DNA from: Pseudarthrobacter chlorophenolicus
GTDB lineage: Bacteria; Actinomycetota; Actinomycetes; Actinomycetales; Micrococcaceae
Assembly: GCF_000962805.1 (NCBI RefSeq)
Contig: NZ_JZTW01000002.1
Location: 1-64,000 of the forward strand
DNA length: 64,000 nt
Direction: 5' to 3'
Shown here: one piece after another, positions 8,196 to 16,359 of the stretch
How the letters are laid out: each line of letters starts with the position of its first letter
Numbering within the stretch: position 1 is the first letter of the stretch
The notes under the pieces: model-generated
Seen by the model: only the letters and a program-made list of their open reading frames with translations
Databases searched by the model: none
Told to the model about the DNA's origin: nothing
Translations under genes and position numbers: made by a program

Positions 8196-9437
8196 CTAGT
8201 CCGGCCGCCCCACCACAACCTGGGACGGACTGTGCGTCACGTAGCCCACTGCCCAGGAGAAGAGGGCACGGACTTTCTGCTGGACTCCGGGCAGCAGGGC
8301 AAGGTGGACGCCCAGCCAGGACAGGAATGCCAGCGGACCCTGCAGCTGGATGCGCTGGGGGCCCAACTCAGCCACCGCGGCACCCCGGCCCACCATGGCC
8401 ATATACCCCTTGTCGAGGTAACGGAAGGGCTGACGCGTACCACCGGTGAGGTCAGCGTGGATGTTTTTTGCGGCCCATTTCCCTGATTGCTGGGCCACAG
8501 ACCCCAGCTGAGGGAGCCGGGCCCCCGCGGCGTCGGTGATGTTGGCAGAGTCCCCCAGGACGTAGACGCCTTCCACTCCCGGAGCGGTCAGGTCCGGACG
8601 CACGTCGATCCGCCCGCCCTTGCCCTGCGTGAGCCCTGATTCGGCGATGATCTTGCCTGCCTGGAGGCCGCCGGCCCAGACGACGATGGGCGCAGGCAGC
8701 ACGGTACCGTCCGCCAGCGTCACGCCGTCGGGACGGACCTCCGTGACGCTCTGGCCCATGTGCAGCTGGACGCCAAGCTTCAACAGGCGGTCCCGGGTGT
8801 AGGCCTGTGATTTTTCCGAGAACGCCATGAGCACATTGGGCACCATGTCCACGAGGTGTACGTGGCAGCGGGCGGCAAGCTCGGAGGAGAAGTATTTCGG
8901 CACGATGTATTTGACGTTCTCGGCGAGGGCGCCGGCCGTCTCCACCCCGGTGGGGCCGCCTCCCACCACTACGACGTCGGGACTGTCGCCGTTGCCCCGG
9001 TCCGCCTCGTCGAGGGCTTCCGTCAACGCCACACTCAGGCGCGTGGCGTCTGAAACCGAATAGAGCGGGTACGCGAACTTATCGGCACCCGGAGTATTGA
9101 AGAAATTCGGGACCGCGCCCGTGGCAAGGACCAGGATCTGTGCTTTGAACTGCCTGCCGTCCGCGGTGGTTACGGTGTGGGCGGCAGCATCCACCGAGGT
9201 GACTTCGGCAGTCAGGACCCGAACGCCCTTGATATTGCGGAAGACCGCGCGCAGCGGGCGGGCCACTGCTGAGACACCGATTTGGGATGATGCCACCTGG
9301 TACAGCAGCGGCTGGAACTGGTGGTAGTTGTTGGCATCAATCAGCAGCACCCGGGTGCCCTTGCGGCCCAGTTCCTGGGCTGCGGCCTTACCGGCGAAGC
9401 CGCCGCCAACCACGATGACCTGATATGTATCGTCCAT
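8196..9437 (-). CDS. ndh: Type II NADH dehydrogenase (NADH:quinone oxidoreductase)
   Basis: A 413-residue flavoprotein that passes electrons from NADH to menaquinone without pumping protons. FAD-binding VIVVGGGFAGKAAAQELG is at the N-terminus, NAD-binding VVVVGGGPTGVETAGALAE in the middle, and VYVLGDSANI is the second flavin-contact motif. A hydrophobic C-terminal stretch (LSWLGVHLALLPGVQQKV) probably anchors it to the membrane surface. The start at 9437 puts the Rossmann motif six residues in; the longer frame to 9470 adds nothing conserved. It is divergent from the 9552 gene. It could be another pyridine nucleotide-disulfide family member, but the overall pattern fits NDH-2. Confidence 0.88.
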   Translation of the reverse strand: MDDTYQVIVVGGGFAGKAAAQELGRKGTRVLLIDANNYHQFQPLLYQVASSQIGVSAVARPLRAVFRNIKGVRVLTAEVTSVDAAAHTVTTADGRQFKAQILVLATGAVPNFFNTPGADKFAYPLYSVSDATRLSVALTEALDEADRGNGDSPDVVVVGGGPTGVETAGALAENVKYIVPKYFSSELAARCHVHLVDMVPNVLMAFSEKSQAYTRDRLLKLGVQLHMGQSVTEVRPDGVTLADGTVLPAPIVVWAGGLQAGKIIAESGLTQGKGGRIDVRPDLTAPGVEGVYVLGDSANITDAAGARLPQLGSVAQQSGKWAAKNIHADLTGGTRQPFRYLDKGYMAMVGRGAAVAELGPQRIQLQGPLAFLSWLGVHLALLPGVQQKVRALFSWAVGYVTHSPSQVVVGRPD

Positions 9438-9551
9438 TCGAGCAACATACCGTGCACGGCGCCGCAGCAACAGGGTTCACAGGCCCAGCCCCCGGCTGCG
9501 CCCGCCCGGCACTCCACGCCCGTCCCAGCCGTCGCGCCTATGATGGCGGAC

Positions 9552-10562
9552 ATGAGTGAAGAGGCCCTGGCCGGGATCGCGAACGGGCTGTACGCCTGTC
9601 CCCTGGACGACTTCGTCGCCGCCCGGACGGCGGCGGCCAAGGAGGCGGCCGGCAAGGATAAGGGCTTAGGCACGGCAGTCCGTGGGCTTGCCAAACCGTC
9701 GGTGGGCGCCTGGGCCGTGAACATGCTCGTCCTGCACCGGCCGGACGTGCTCGACGAACTGGCGGATCTGGGCTCCCGCATGCGTGCGGCGCAGGCGTCC
9801 CTTGATGCGCCGGCCCTCCGCGACCTGGGACGTGAGCGACGCACCCTGCTGGCCTCCGCCGTCGACGCCGCCCGCGCTGTTGTCCGCGATCAAGGCCGGC
9901 AGCTCAGTGACACGATCGCCGGGGACATCGAGGAAACCCTGCGCGCCCTGACCGCCGATGAAGGGGCCGAGGCCGCCGTCCGCAGCGGCAGGCTCGTGAA
10001 GACACTGTCCGCCGACGGGGTCAGCGCCGCAGACCTGGACGGGACGGTGGCCGTACCCGGTGCCCTCCCCGCAACGCCGGCTGCCGCTCCCCCGGTCCTT
10101 GCCTCGGTGCCGGCCTCCGGGAATGCGGATACCAAAAATTCACGGCCAGGAAAGAAGCAGCGCACGACGCCGGAGGCCGGGTCCCAGCCCCGGCCCACCA
10201 GGCCGCGCCTCGAGGCCGTCCGGCAGACGCCGCGGCCGGCATCGCCTCCTCTGTTGGAAAGGGCCAGGGCTGCGCTGGAGGCGGCCGAAGAAGAAGCATC
10301 CGAGGCTGCCGGCCATGCCGTAGACCTTAAGGCGGAGGCGGAGCAGACGGCCGGGGACGTCGCCGGATTGCAGGAGGAAACGGCGGACTTGCGTGCCCGC
10401 CTGAAAACGGCCGAGGCTGAGCTGGAGCAGTCGAAGAAGCGCCTTGCTGCCATCTCTGCGGAGGCCAAACAGGCTGCGCGTGCCGCAGATAAGGCGGCCA
10501 GGGCAGCCGTCCTGGCCCAGGAACGGGTTCTGAGGCTGGATCACCGCGAGGCAGGTACCTGA
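9552..10562 (+). CDS. Hypothetical protein with C-terminal coiled coil
   Basis: About 336 residues, function not recognised. The first 150 residues are helical and contain LARGLAKPSVGAWAVN-like sequence typical of a conserved actinobacterial hypothetical; residues about 165-240 are a Pro/Ala/Arg-rich linker; the last 95 residues are an Ala/Glu/Lys heptad coiled coil (LKTAEAELEQSKKRLAAISA). No signal peptide or membrane helix is visible. ATG 9552 is preferred over 9540 and 9543 because a TATGAT hexamer covers those earlier ATGs and ends 7 nt before 9552, giving a leaderless start. A structural or nucleic-acid-associated role is possible but unproven. Confidence 0.65.
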   Translation: MSEEALAGIANGLYACPLDDFVAARTAAAKEAAGKDKGLGTAVRGLAKPSVGAWAVNMLVLHRPDVLDELADLGSRMRAAQASLDAPALRDLGRERRTLLASAVDAARAVVRDQGRQLSDTIAGDIEETLRALTADEGAEAAVRSGRLVKTLSADGVSAADLDGTVAVPGALPATPAAAPPVLASVPASGNADTKNSRPGKKQRTTPEAGSQPRPTRPRLEAVRQTPRPASPPLLERARAALEAAEEEASEAAGHAVDLKAEAEQTAGDVAGLQEETADLRARLKTAEAELEQSKKRLAAISAEAKQAARAADKAARAAVLAQERVLRLDHREAGT

Positions 10563-10641
10563 ACCGGGACTCCCCAACCCGGCGGTGGTTTGCCGGCTCC
10601 ACGGGTCCCGGCGAACAGCAGACCCGGGGGGGGCTGTCAGC

Positions 10642-11007
10642 TCAGGTGGCTACTGCGGCGAGGGACCGGCGGATACCGACGATCCTGATGGCCACGCCCA
10701 CCAGGACCAGGCCGATGCCAAACCCCATCAGCATCCAGATGGGCACAGCGGCGGAGTCGATGCTCCGGTAGCACTCGGCCGCGAGGCCCGTGGTGAGTGA
10801 TTGCGCATCGGACAGTTCAGCTGCCCCGCTGTGCGGGATCATCGGGCTGCCGCACAGCGGCGCCACGGATTTGAGTCCCAGCACCACGCTGAGAATCTGC
10901 AGGGCGAACCCGACCGCCACCGTCAACATCCAGCCGCGTCGCCGTGCCAGTTCACGATTGATGTGCCTGGTGGCGTTGTCACGGTCCGGAGAATCACTAA
11001 CCTCCAT
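10642..11007 (-). CDS. Hypothetical small membrane protein
   Basis: 121 residues from ATG 11007, which sits 6 nt after a TAGGCT hexamer on the same strand. The protein has a charged N-terminus (NATRHINRELARRRG), one helix (MLTVAVGFALQILSVVLGL), a roughly 40-residue loop with two cysteines that may lie outside the membrane, and a second helix (IWMLMGFGIGLVLVGVAI). No family recognised. It stands alone between convergent and divergent neighbours. Confidence 0.55.
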   Translation of the reverse strand: MEVSDSPDRDNATRHINRELARRRGWMLTVAVGFALQILSVVLGLKSVAPLCGSPMIPHSGAAELSDAQSLTTGLAAECYRSIDSAAVPIWMLMGFGIGLVLVGVAIRIVGIRRSLAAVAT

Positions 11008-11143
11008 GGTCAAAGCCTAACCGGAGTTCCGGTGCCCTGCGGCGGCGGCCACAACGCACCACGATGTGCGCTGTAGCACTGTCATACCGCAACACGCGGG
11101 GCCGATTCCGTGGAATGTCAGACCCCGGTTGCACACTGGATTT

Positions 11144-11326
11144 ATGGAAAACACCGTTCAGGAATTTCACGTCACCTACTTCGACGCCGACTCCGGCCGT
11201 GCACGCTCTGAGTCCTTCGACACCATGGTGGAGGCGCAGCGTTTCGCTGACCGGCAGTGCTCCGGTGAGGACGGCTGGGCAGTAATCGACGCTGTCAGCG
11301 TGGAGCCCGTCCGCATTGCCGCTTGA
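11144..11326 (+). CDS. Small conserved-type hypothetical protein (60 aa)
   Basis: A short, mostly acidic protein beginning MENTVQEFHVTYFDAD and containing alternating beta/alpha character (EFHVTYFDADSG, TMVEAQRFADRQC, WAVIDAVSV). This looks like a compact alpha/beta fold of the kind seen in many actinobacterial small proteins of unknown function. The codon third positions are strongly G/C, supporting translation. The longer frame starting at 11066 lacks such character and overlaps the upstream divergent promoter. Confidence 0.5.
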   Translation: MENTVQEFHVTYFDADSGRARSESFDTMVEAQRFADRQCSGEDGWAVIDAVSVEPVRIAA

Positions 11327-11383
11327 CCCCACAGGTTTGGGCCGGGCCGGCCATTCACCGTGGGAAGGCCCGTGCAACAGAAG

Positions 11384-11420
11384 AACCCGCACCGCCTGGG
11401 CCAGCCAGGTGGTGCGGGTT
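11384..11420 (-). terminator. Terminator after the aldo/keto reductase gene
   Basis: A 16-bp stem with one mismatch (AACCCGCACC..., 11384-11399 against 11405-11420) with a 5-nt loop. On the minus strand it is followed by TTCTTCTGTT, so it serves the 11480-12325 gene; on the plus strand there is no T-run. Confidence 0.65.
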
Positions 11421-11479
11421 CGACGTCACTGTTAAGCAGGACCGCCGGTCAGGGCGGGGCTCACTGCGGACAGGCTGAC

Positions 11480-12325
11480 TTACGCGAAGTCGGATACAGC
11501 CGGGTCGGGGCCGATCCGGCCTTCGCCGCTGGCGGACCGGTCGAGGGCGTTGATGGCCTCGACGTCCTCGGCGTCCAGCGTGACGTCGAGTGCCGCGTAG
11601 TTCTCCCGGATCCGGGATTCGGTGACCGACTTCGGGATCACCACGTTGCCAATGGCGAGGTGCCAGGCGATGACAACCTGAGCCGGCGTGGCCTGGTGCT
11701 TGGCGGCGATAGCGGCAACGGCCGCGTCTTCCAGGAGCTCGCCGCCCTGTCCCAGCGGTGACCAGGCCTGGGTCAGGATGCCCTTGGAAGCACCGAACTC
11801 GCGCAGCTCGCGCTGGCTGAAGTACGGGTGGAGCTCGATCTGGTGGATGGCCGGGACCACACCGGTTTCGTCGATGAGCCGCTGCAGCCCGTCAACGGTG
11901 AAGTTGGAGACGCCGATGGACTTGACCCGGCCGCGCTTCTGGAGCTCGATCAGCGCCTTCCAGGTGTCGACGTACTTGTCCTGCTTGGGCTGCATCCAGT
12001 GGATCAGGTACAGGTCCAGGGTTTCCAGGCCGAGGCGGTCCATGGATTCCTCGAAGGCAGCCAGCGTGGACTCATAGCCCTGATCGGCATTCCACAGCTT
12101 GGTGGTGATGAAGATCTGCTCCGGGGTCAGGCCGGAGCTGGCGATGGCGCGTCCCACGCCCGCTTCGTTGCCATAGATTTTGGCCGTGTCGATGTGGCGG
12201 AAGCCAGCTTCGAATGCCTGCCGCACCACCTTCTCAGCCACGTCGTCTTCGACCTGCCACACGCCGTAGCCGAGCTGGGGGATCGTGTTTCCGTCTTTGA
12301 AAGTGAGTGTAGGTGAAAGAGTCAT
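11480..12325 (-). CDS. Aldo/keto reductase (2,5-diketo-D-gluconate reductase type)
   Basis: A 281-residue NADPH-dependent (beta/alpha)8 reductase. GFRHIDTAKIYGNEAGVG holds the catalytic Asp and Tyr, TTKLWNADQG the Lys, and DLYLIHW the His of the tetrad; the C-terminal PKSVTESRIRENYAALD block is the cofactor-binding segment. The closest subgroup by motif is AKR5 (DkgA/MorB-like), which reduces diketogluconate, methylglyoxal and other aldehydes. It is monocistronic, with its own terminator. The start is ATG 12325, a few bases after a CAGGAT hexamer. Confidence 0.9.
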   Translation of the reverse strand: MTLSPTLTFKDGNTIPQLGYGVWQVEDDVAEKVVRQAFEAGFRHIDTAKIYGNEAGVGRAIASSGLTPEQIFITTKLWNADQGYESTLAAFEESMDRLGLETLDLYLIHWMQPKQDKYVDTWKALIELQKRGRVKSIGVSNFTVDGLQRLIDETGVVPAIHQIELHPYFSQRELREFGASKGILTQAWSPLGQGGELLEDAAVAAIAAKHQATPAQVVIAWHLAIGNVVIPKSVTESRIRENYAALDVTLDAEDVEAINALDRSASGEGRIGPDPAVSDFA

Positions 12326-12430
12326 GACTTCATCCTGCCAAATGGCGGGCGCGGAAAAGGTGTGATTTCCGGTCTGTCAGCCAGGCGCGTAACGCACAAA
12401 GTCACCCCTGGCAGCGGGAATAAATTGCGG

Positions 12431-12880
12431 CTAGGAGGTTTCCCCGGCCAGGTGCCGCTCGGCGTCGGCAACCTGTTCGTAGACGGCTTCCGCTCGCCGG
12501 CGCACGGATGCCGCGCCTACCGGGACGGGCCCGACGGCGAGCCGCAGCATGGCGGCAGCCTCGGCTGTGGTGGCCAGCGAGTTGCCGGCTTTGGACAAGG
12601 CACGGTGCACACCGGAAAGGGCGGCGGGAATGTCCAGGCCGTCACTGGGTGAGCGCCGCTGGGCTTCGACGCAGACGGCCCGCACCCGGTCCAGCAGGGC
12701 AGCGAGTTCGTTGGCGATCTCCACCAGCTCGCCGTACAGCTGGTCATCCTCCACGCCCTCGAGCACCTGGTGGAAGCGGTCCAGTCCCCGGTGGAAGCGG
12801 TCGTGCGCGCGGCGCCACAACCCCTTGCCCAGTTCCGCGTCGTCCTTGCGCCCCTGCCTGGCGGCGCTGAAAAAACCCAA
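12431..12880 (-). CDS. Hypothetical protein downstream of bpa
   Basis: About 149 residues, helical, no recognised domain. The sequence is rich in amphipathic stretches (LWRRAHDRFHRGLDRFHQVLEGV, YGELVEIANELAALLDRVRAV) and ends AERHLAGETS. The frame stays open upstream into bpa, but no ATG or GTG in the non-overlapping part fits; the TTG at 12880, 8 bp after the bpa stop, is the likeliest start. The tight spacing suggests co-transcription and perhaps a functional link to the proteasome activator. Confidence 0.55.
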   Translation of the reverse strand: MGFFSAARQGRKDDAELGKGLWRRAHDRFHRGLDRFHQVLEGVEDDQLYGELVEIANELAALLDRVRAVCVEAQRRSPSDGLDIPAALSGVHRALSKAGNSLATTAEAAAMLRLAVGPVPVGAASVRRRAEAVYEQVADAERHLAGETS

Positions 12881-12887
12881 CCGGAGC

Positions 12888-13535
12888 CTACAGGTACTGT
12901 CCGGGACCGTGGTCCGGGTCATCGCGCTTGCCGGCCGTCGCCGGCGCACCCTGCCGCGCCGCACCCGCGGGGGCGCGCTCCGGTTCACCGTTTTCACCGA
13001 TCACCACACCCGGGGCGATCACGGTTCCGGGGGGCAGCTGGCGCAACTGCATCTGTGCGGCGGCGTGCTCCCGGGCAGCGTGCTGGGCCGCAATGGCCGT
13101 CTGGATTCCGTGGAACAACCCTTCGAGCCAGCCCACCAGCTGTGCTTGAGCGATCCGGAGCTCGGCGTCGGAGGGGGTGCTTTCATCGGAGAAGGGAAGG
13201 CTGATGCGGTCCAGCTCCTCCACGAGCTCGGGTGCCAGGCCGTCCTCGAGCTCCTTAATGGAGCGCGCATGGATTTCGGCCAGCCGTTCCCGGGCGGCGT
13301 CGTCCAGCGGGGCGGACTTCACTTCTTCCAGGAGCTGACGGATCATGGTGCCGATCCGCATCACCTTGGCCGGTTCATCCACCAGGTCCTGCAGGTTGCT
13401 GCCCTTGGGCTTGCGGCCGTCCCTCGAACCGGCTGCCGCTCCAGCTTCCGCCGGCACTGCTGGTTCGTTGCCGTCAAGGGTGGTTCCTTCGACGGGGAGG
13501 TCCTCAGCTGACGGGGTGTCTTTCGGATCGCTCAT
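12888..13535 (-). CDS. bpa: Bacterial proteasome activator
   Basis: Bpa/PafE forms a dodecameric ring that docks on the 20S proteasome and opens its gate without ATP, feeding in unfolded proteins. The 215-residue protein has an acidic disordered N-terminus, a four-helix core (LVDEPAKVMRIGTMIRQLLEE to QLVGWLEGLFHGIQTAIAAQ) and a disordered tail ending exactly in GQYL, the HbYX-like motif that inserts into proteasome pockets. That ending is diagnostic. A 13-bp inverted repeat spans the start codon (13524-13561), so translation may be structurally controlled. The prcBA genes are not in this window. Confidence 0.95.
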   Translation of the reverse strand: MSDPKDTPSAEDLPVEGTTLDGNEPAVPAEAGAAAGSRDGRKPKGSNLQDLVDEPAKVMRIGTMIRQLLEEVKSAPLDDAARERLAEIHARSIKELEDGLAPELVEELDRISLPFSDESTPSDAELRIAQAQLVGWLEGLFHGIQTAIAAQHAAREHAAAQMQLRQLPPGTVIAPGVVIGENGEPERAPAGAARQGAPATAGKRDDPDHGPGQYL

Positions 13536-13561
13536 GCGTTCATACTCTCATGAGCGATCCG
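13524..13561 (-). promoter_or_regulatory. Inverted repeat over the bpa start codon
   Basis: CATGAGCGATCCG (13549-13561) and CGGATCGCTCATG (13524-13536) are perfect 13-bp arms with a 12-nt spacer. In the bpa mRNA the second arm contains the initiation codon and the first coding bases, so a hairpin would bury the start. A side effect is that the plus strand also carries an ORF (13550-13612) beginning with the same residues, MSDPKE. Confidence 0.55.
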
Positions 13562-13613
13562 AAGGAACTTCACTCCATGAACCCGCCTGACGCGGCGTCC
13601 GCTGAGGGCTAAA

Positions 13614-13817
13614 TCAGCAGCAGCGGCCCTGCGGGTTGGCGTCCTGCCGGTCGGTCCTGTCGCGCCAGAACTCCCGCTCCGTGAGCGGCGGTCCGCTGTG
13701 CCCCGAAGCCCGGTGGTGTTCGAGATACTTGGCGTACGCATCCGCGCCGAGCACCCCGCTGACGTACCGCGCGAAACCACGGAACCCGCTGGACAGTACT
13801 GCCAGTCCGGCGCTCAT
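13614..13817 (-). CDS. YbdD/YjiX family protein
   Basis: A 67-residue cytosolic protein with the family pattern: FRGFARYVSGVLGADAYAKYLEHHRASG, then LTEREFWRDRTDRQD and a Cys-rich end GRCC. In Escherichia coli the homologues YbdD and YjiX are encoded next to cstA and btsT, and are thought to support those transporters. Here its ATG overlaps the cstA stop (TGATG), so translation is coupled to cstA. Confidence 0.9.
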   Translation of the reverse strand: MSAGLAVLSSGFRGFARYVSGVLGADAYAKYLEHHRASGHSGPPLTEREFWRDRTDRQDANPQGRCC

Positions 13818-16114
13818 CAGTGGTGGCCTGCCCGCTCGAACCGCAGGTTGGCCGGGACCTTCTCCCACTCCGCCATCAGTTCGCGCTCGGCAGCCGTGGG
13901 GATGAGGCCCGCAGGTGCGAAAACGCGGGACGGCAAAGCCGGATCCTCGTTGTCCTTCTCCGTGCCTGTGCCCCGGTTGCGGAAGGCCTTCACCGTGGCG
14001 AGCACCGCCGTCGCGATCACGATGATGCTCAGCACCACGAAGACTACGGACAGCCAGCCCTGGATGGCAGTGTTGCGGACCACGGCTTCCATGGCGGCAA
14101 CGGTCTTGGCGGTGCCGAACTCCGTCTTGCCGTCCGCCAAGGCCTTGCTGAACGCTGCGTTATTGGCGAAGTAGCCCACGGCGGGCGTGGGAGAGAAGAT
14201 CTTCTGGTAGCTGGCCGTAATGGTGACCACCGCGGCGAAGGCCAGCGGCAGGGCGACAATCCACAGGTACTTGAAGGTGCCGCGCTTGGCCACGATGGCC
14301 AGGCAGACGGAGAGTGCGATGGCGGCCAGCAACTGGTTGGCGATGCCGAACAGCGGGAACAGGGTGTTGATGCCGCCCAGCGGATCGGTCACGCCCATCA
14401 GCAGGACCGCGCCCCATGCACCCACCATGATCGCTGTGCAGAGCCAGGCCCCGGGGCGCCAGGAGGCTTCCTTGAACTTGGGCACGAAGTTGCCGATCGA
14501 GTCCTGCAGCATAAACCGGGCCACTCGCGTGCCGGCGTCAACGGCCGTCAGAATGAAGAGGGCTTCGAACATGATGGCGAAGTGGTACCAGAAAGACATC
14601 ATGGCCGTGCCGCCGATGAACTGCTGCATGATGTGGGCCAGGCCCACGGCCAGGGTGGGCGCGCCGCCGGTGCGGGAGACGACGCTTTGTTCGCCCACGT
14701 TCCGCGCTGTCTCAGCCAACAGCTCAGGGGTGATGTTGACCCCGGCAAGGCCGAGGCTGTTGACCCAGGTTGCGGCGGTTTCCACGCTTCCGCCGGTGAG
14801 TGCGGCTGGAGCGTTCATGGCGAAATAGAGGCCGCGGTCGATCGAGATTGCCGCCACCAGCGCCATGATGGCGACGAAGGATTCCATGAGCATGCCGCCG
14901 TAGCCGATGAACCGGGTCTGGCGTTCCTTCTCCACCAGTTTGGGAGTGGTGCCGGAGGAAATCAGGGCATGGAAGCCGGACAGCGCACCGCAGGCGATGG
15001 TGACGAACAGGAACGGGAACAGCGCGCCCGGGAAGACGGGGCCGTTCTCCCTGCTGGCGAATTCGCTGAAGGCCGGGACGTTGATTTCGGGCCGGACCAC
15101 GATGATGGCCAGCGCGAGCATGACGATCACGCCGATCTTCATGAACGTGGACAGGTAGTCGCGGGGTGCCAGCAGCAGCCAGACGGGAAGGATGGCGGCG
15201 ATGAAACCATAGACGATCAGGCCCCAGGCAATGGTCACCTTGTCCAGGGTGAAGACGTCCGCGCCCCAGGCGGTTTCCGCCACGATTCCGCCGCCGATGA
15301 TGGCGGCCATGAGCAGCACAAACCCGATGATGGAAACTTCCATGACCTTGCCCGGCCGAAGGTAGCGGAGGTACACGCCCATGAAAAGCGCGATGGGGAT
15401 GGTCATGCCCACGGAGAAGACGCCCCACGGGCTTTCGCCCAGGGCATTGACGACGACGAGCGCCAGGATGGCGACAATGATCACCATGATCAGCAGCGTG
15501 GCAACCAGCGCAGCTGTGCCGCCGATGACGCCGAGTTCCTCGCGGGCCATCTGGCCCAGTGAACGTCCGCCGCGGCGCATGGAGAAGAACATCACCAGGT
15601 AGTCCTGCACGGCACCGGCGAGGACCACGCCGACGATGATCCAGATGGTCCCGGGCAGGTAGCCCATCTGGGCCGCGATGACCGGGCCAACCAGCGGGCC
15701 GGCGCCGGCGATGGCTGCGAAGTGGTGGCCGAAGAGGACGTTCCGGTCCGTCCGGACGTAGTCCTTGCCGTCAGCCTTGTACTCGGCGGGGGTTGCCCTC
15801 CGGTCATCGGGCTTGGTGATGAACCGTTCGATCACCTTGGAGTAGAACCGGTAACCGATCAGGTACGTGCACACCGAGGCGAAGACAAACCAGATGGCGT
15901 TGACGGTCTCGCCCCGGACGATGGCGAGCATGAACCATGCAACGCCGCCCAGCAGGGAGATCGCCGCCCAGAGCGCGATCTTTCCCGGGGTCCATTTGCT
16001 GTCTTCGGATTCGCGGACGGCATCGTCCACGGCTGTGGGTGGGAGCGCCGGGTCGGTATCCACCGCACCCTCCCGCCCCGATGAGCCGGACCTGTTCTCT
16101 GGCGCTGCGGCCAT
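13817..16114 (-). CDS. cstA: Carbon starvation protein CstA, peptide/pyruvate transporter family
   Basis: A 765-residue integral membrane protein with about 16-18 hydrophobic helices. Conserved CstA blocks include YRFYSKVIERFI, the GHHFAAIAGAGPLVGPV motif, PRDYLSTFMKIG and GALSGFHALISSGTTPK. Family members import peptides or pyruvate, often when preferred carbon is exhausted. The start at 16114 has a strong Shine-Dalgarno sequence (AAGGAGGAG, 3 nt spacing after GACA). The N-terminus has a non-conserved acidic extension of about 45 residues. The YbdD partner gene follows with overlapping start and stop codons. Confidence 0.95.
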   Translation of the reverse strand: MAAAPENRSGSSGREGAVDTDPALPPTAVDDAVRESEDSKWTPGKIALWAAISLLGGVAWFMLAIVRGETVNAIWFVFASVCTYLIGYRFYSKVIERFITKPDDRRATPAEYKADGKDYVRTDRNVLFGHHFAAIAGAGPLVGPVIAAQMGYLPGTIWIIVGVVLAGAVQDYLVMFFSMRRGGRSLGQMAREELGVIGGTAALVATLLIMVIIVAILALVVVNALGESPWGVFSVGMTIPIALFMGVYLRYLRPGKVMEVSIIGFVLLMAAIIGGGIVAETAWGADVFTLDKVTIAWGLIVYGFIAAILPVWLLLAPRDYLSTFMKIGVIVMLALAIIVVRPEINVPAFSEFASRENGPVFPGALFPFLFVTIACGALSGFHALISSGTTPKLVEKERQTRFIGYGGMLMESFVAIMALVAAISIDRGLYFAMNAPAALTGGSVETAATWVNSLGLAGVNITPELLAETARNVGEQSVVSRTGGAPTLAVGLAHIMQQFIGGTAMMSFWYHFAIMFEALFILTAVDAGTRVARFMLQDSIGNFVPKFKEASWRPGAWLCTAIMVGAWGAVLLMGVTDPLGGINTLFPLFGIANQLLAAIALSVCLAIVAKRGTFKYLWIVALPLAFAAVVTITASYQKIFSPTPAVGYFANNAAFSKALADGKTEFGTAKTVAAMEAVVRNTAIQGWLSVVFVVLSIIVIATAVLATVKAFRNRGTGTEKDNEDPALPSRVFAPAGLIPTAAERELMAEWEKVPANLRFERAGHH

Positions 16115-16359
16115 TGTCTCCTCCTTGAGATTCGTGCGGATCTGCTCTGAGGCACCCTACCGAACCCGGGGGTGCGGGCGGCGACGGTTCTGCCGGGTGC
16201 CCGGGGTTATGCGGCAGGCGGCAGGCAATCGGCGACGAACGACGGCGGACGGGCGGCCTGTGAATTCCACGTTAGGCTTCCTTGGCCCCGGCCAAAAGAG
16301 GCGCGCCACGGGAAACGGTTGCGAACGAGCACGGCGCCGGGCATATTCCGGTGCCAGAA

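Noticed and set aside
13550..13612. 20-codon plus-strand ORF starting MSDPKE opposite the bpa start
   Set aside because: Explained by the inverted repeat; no promoter or ribosome-binding site, so not called as a gene.
13820..15562. 580-codon plus-strand frame over cstA
   Set aside because: His/Gly/Asp/Gln-rich composition typical of the complement of membrane-protein codons; cstA is certain.
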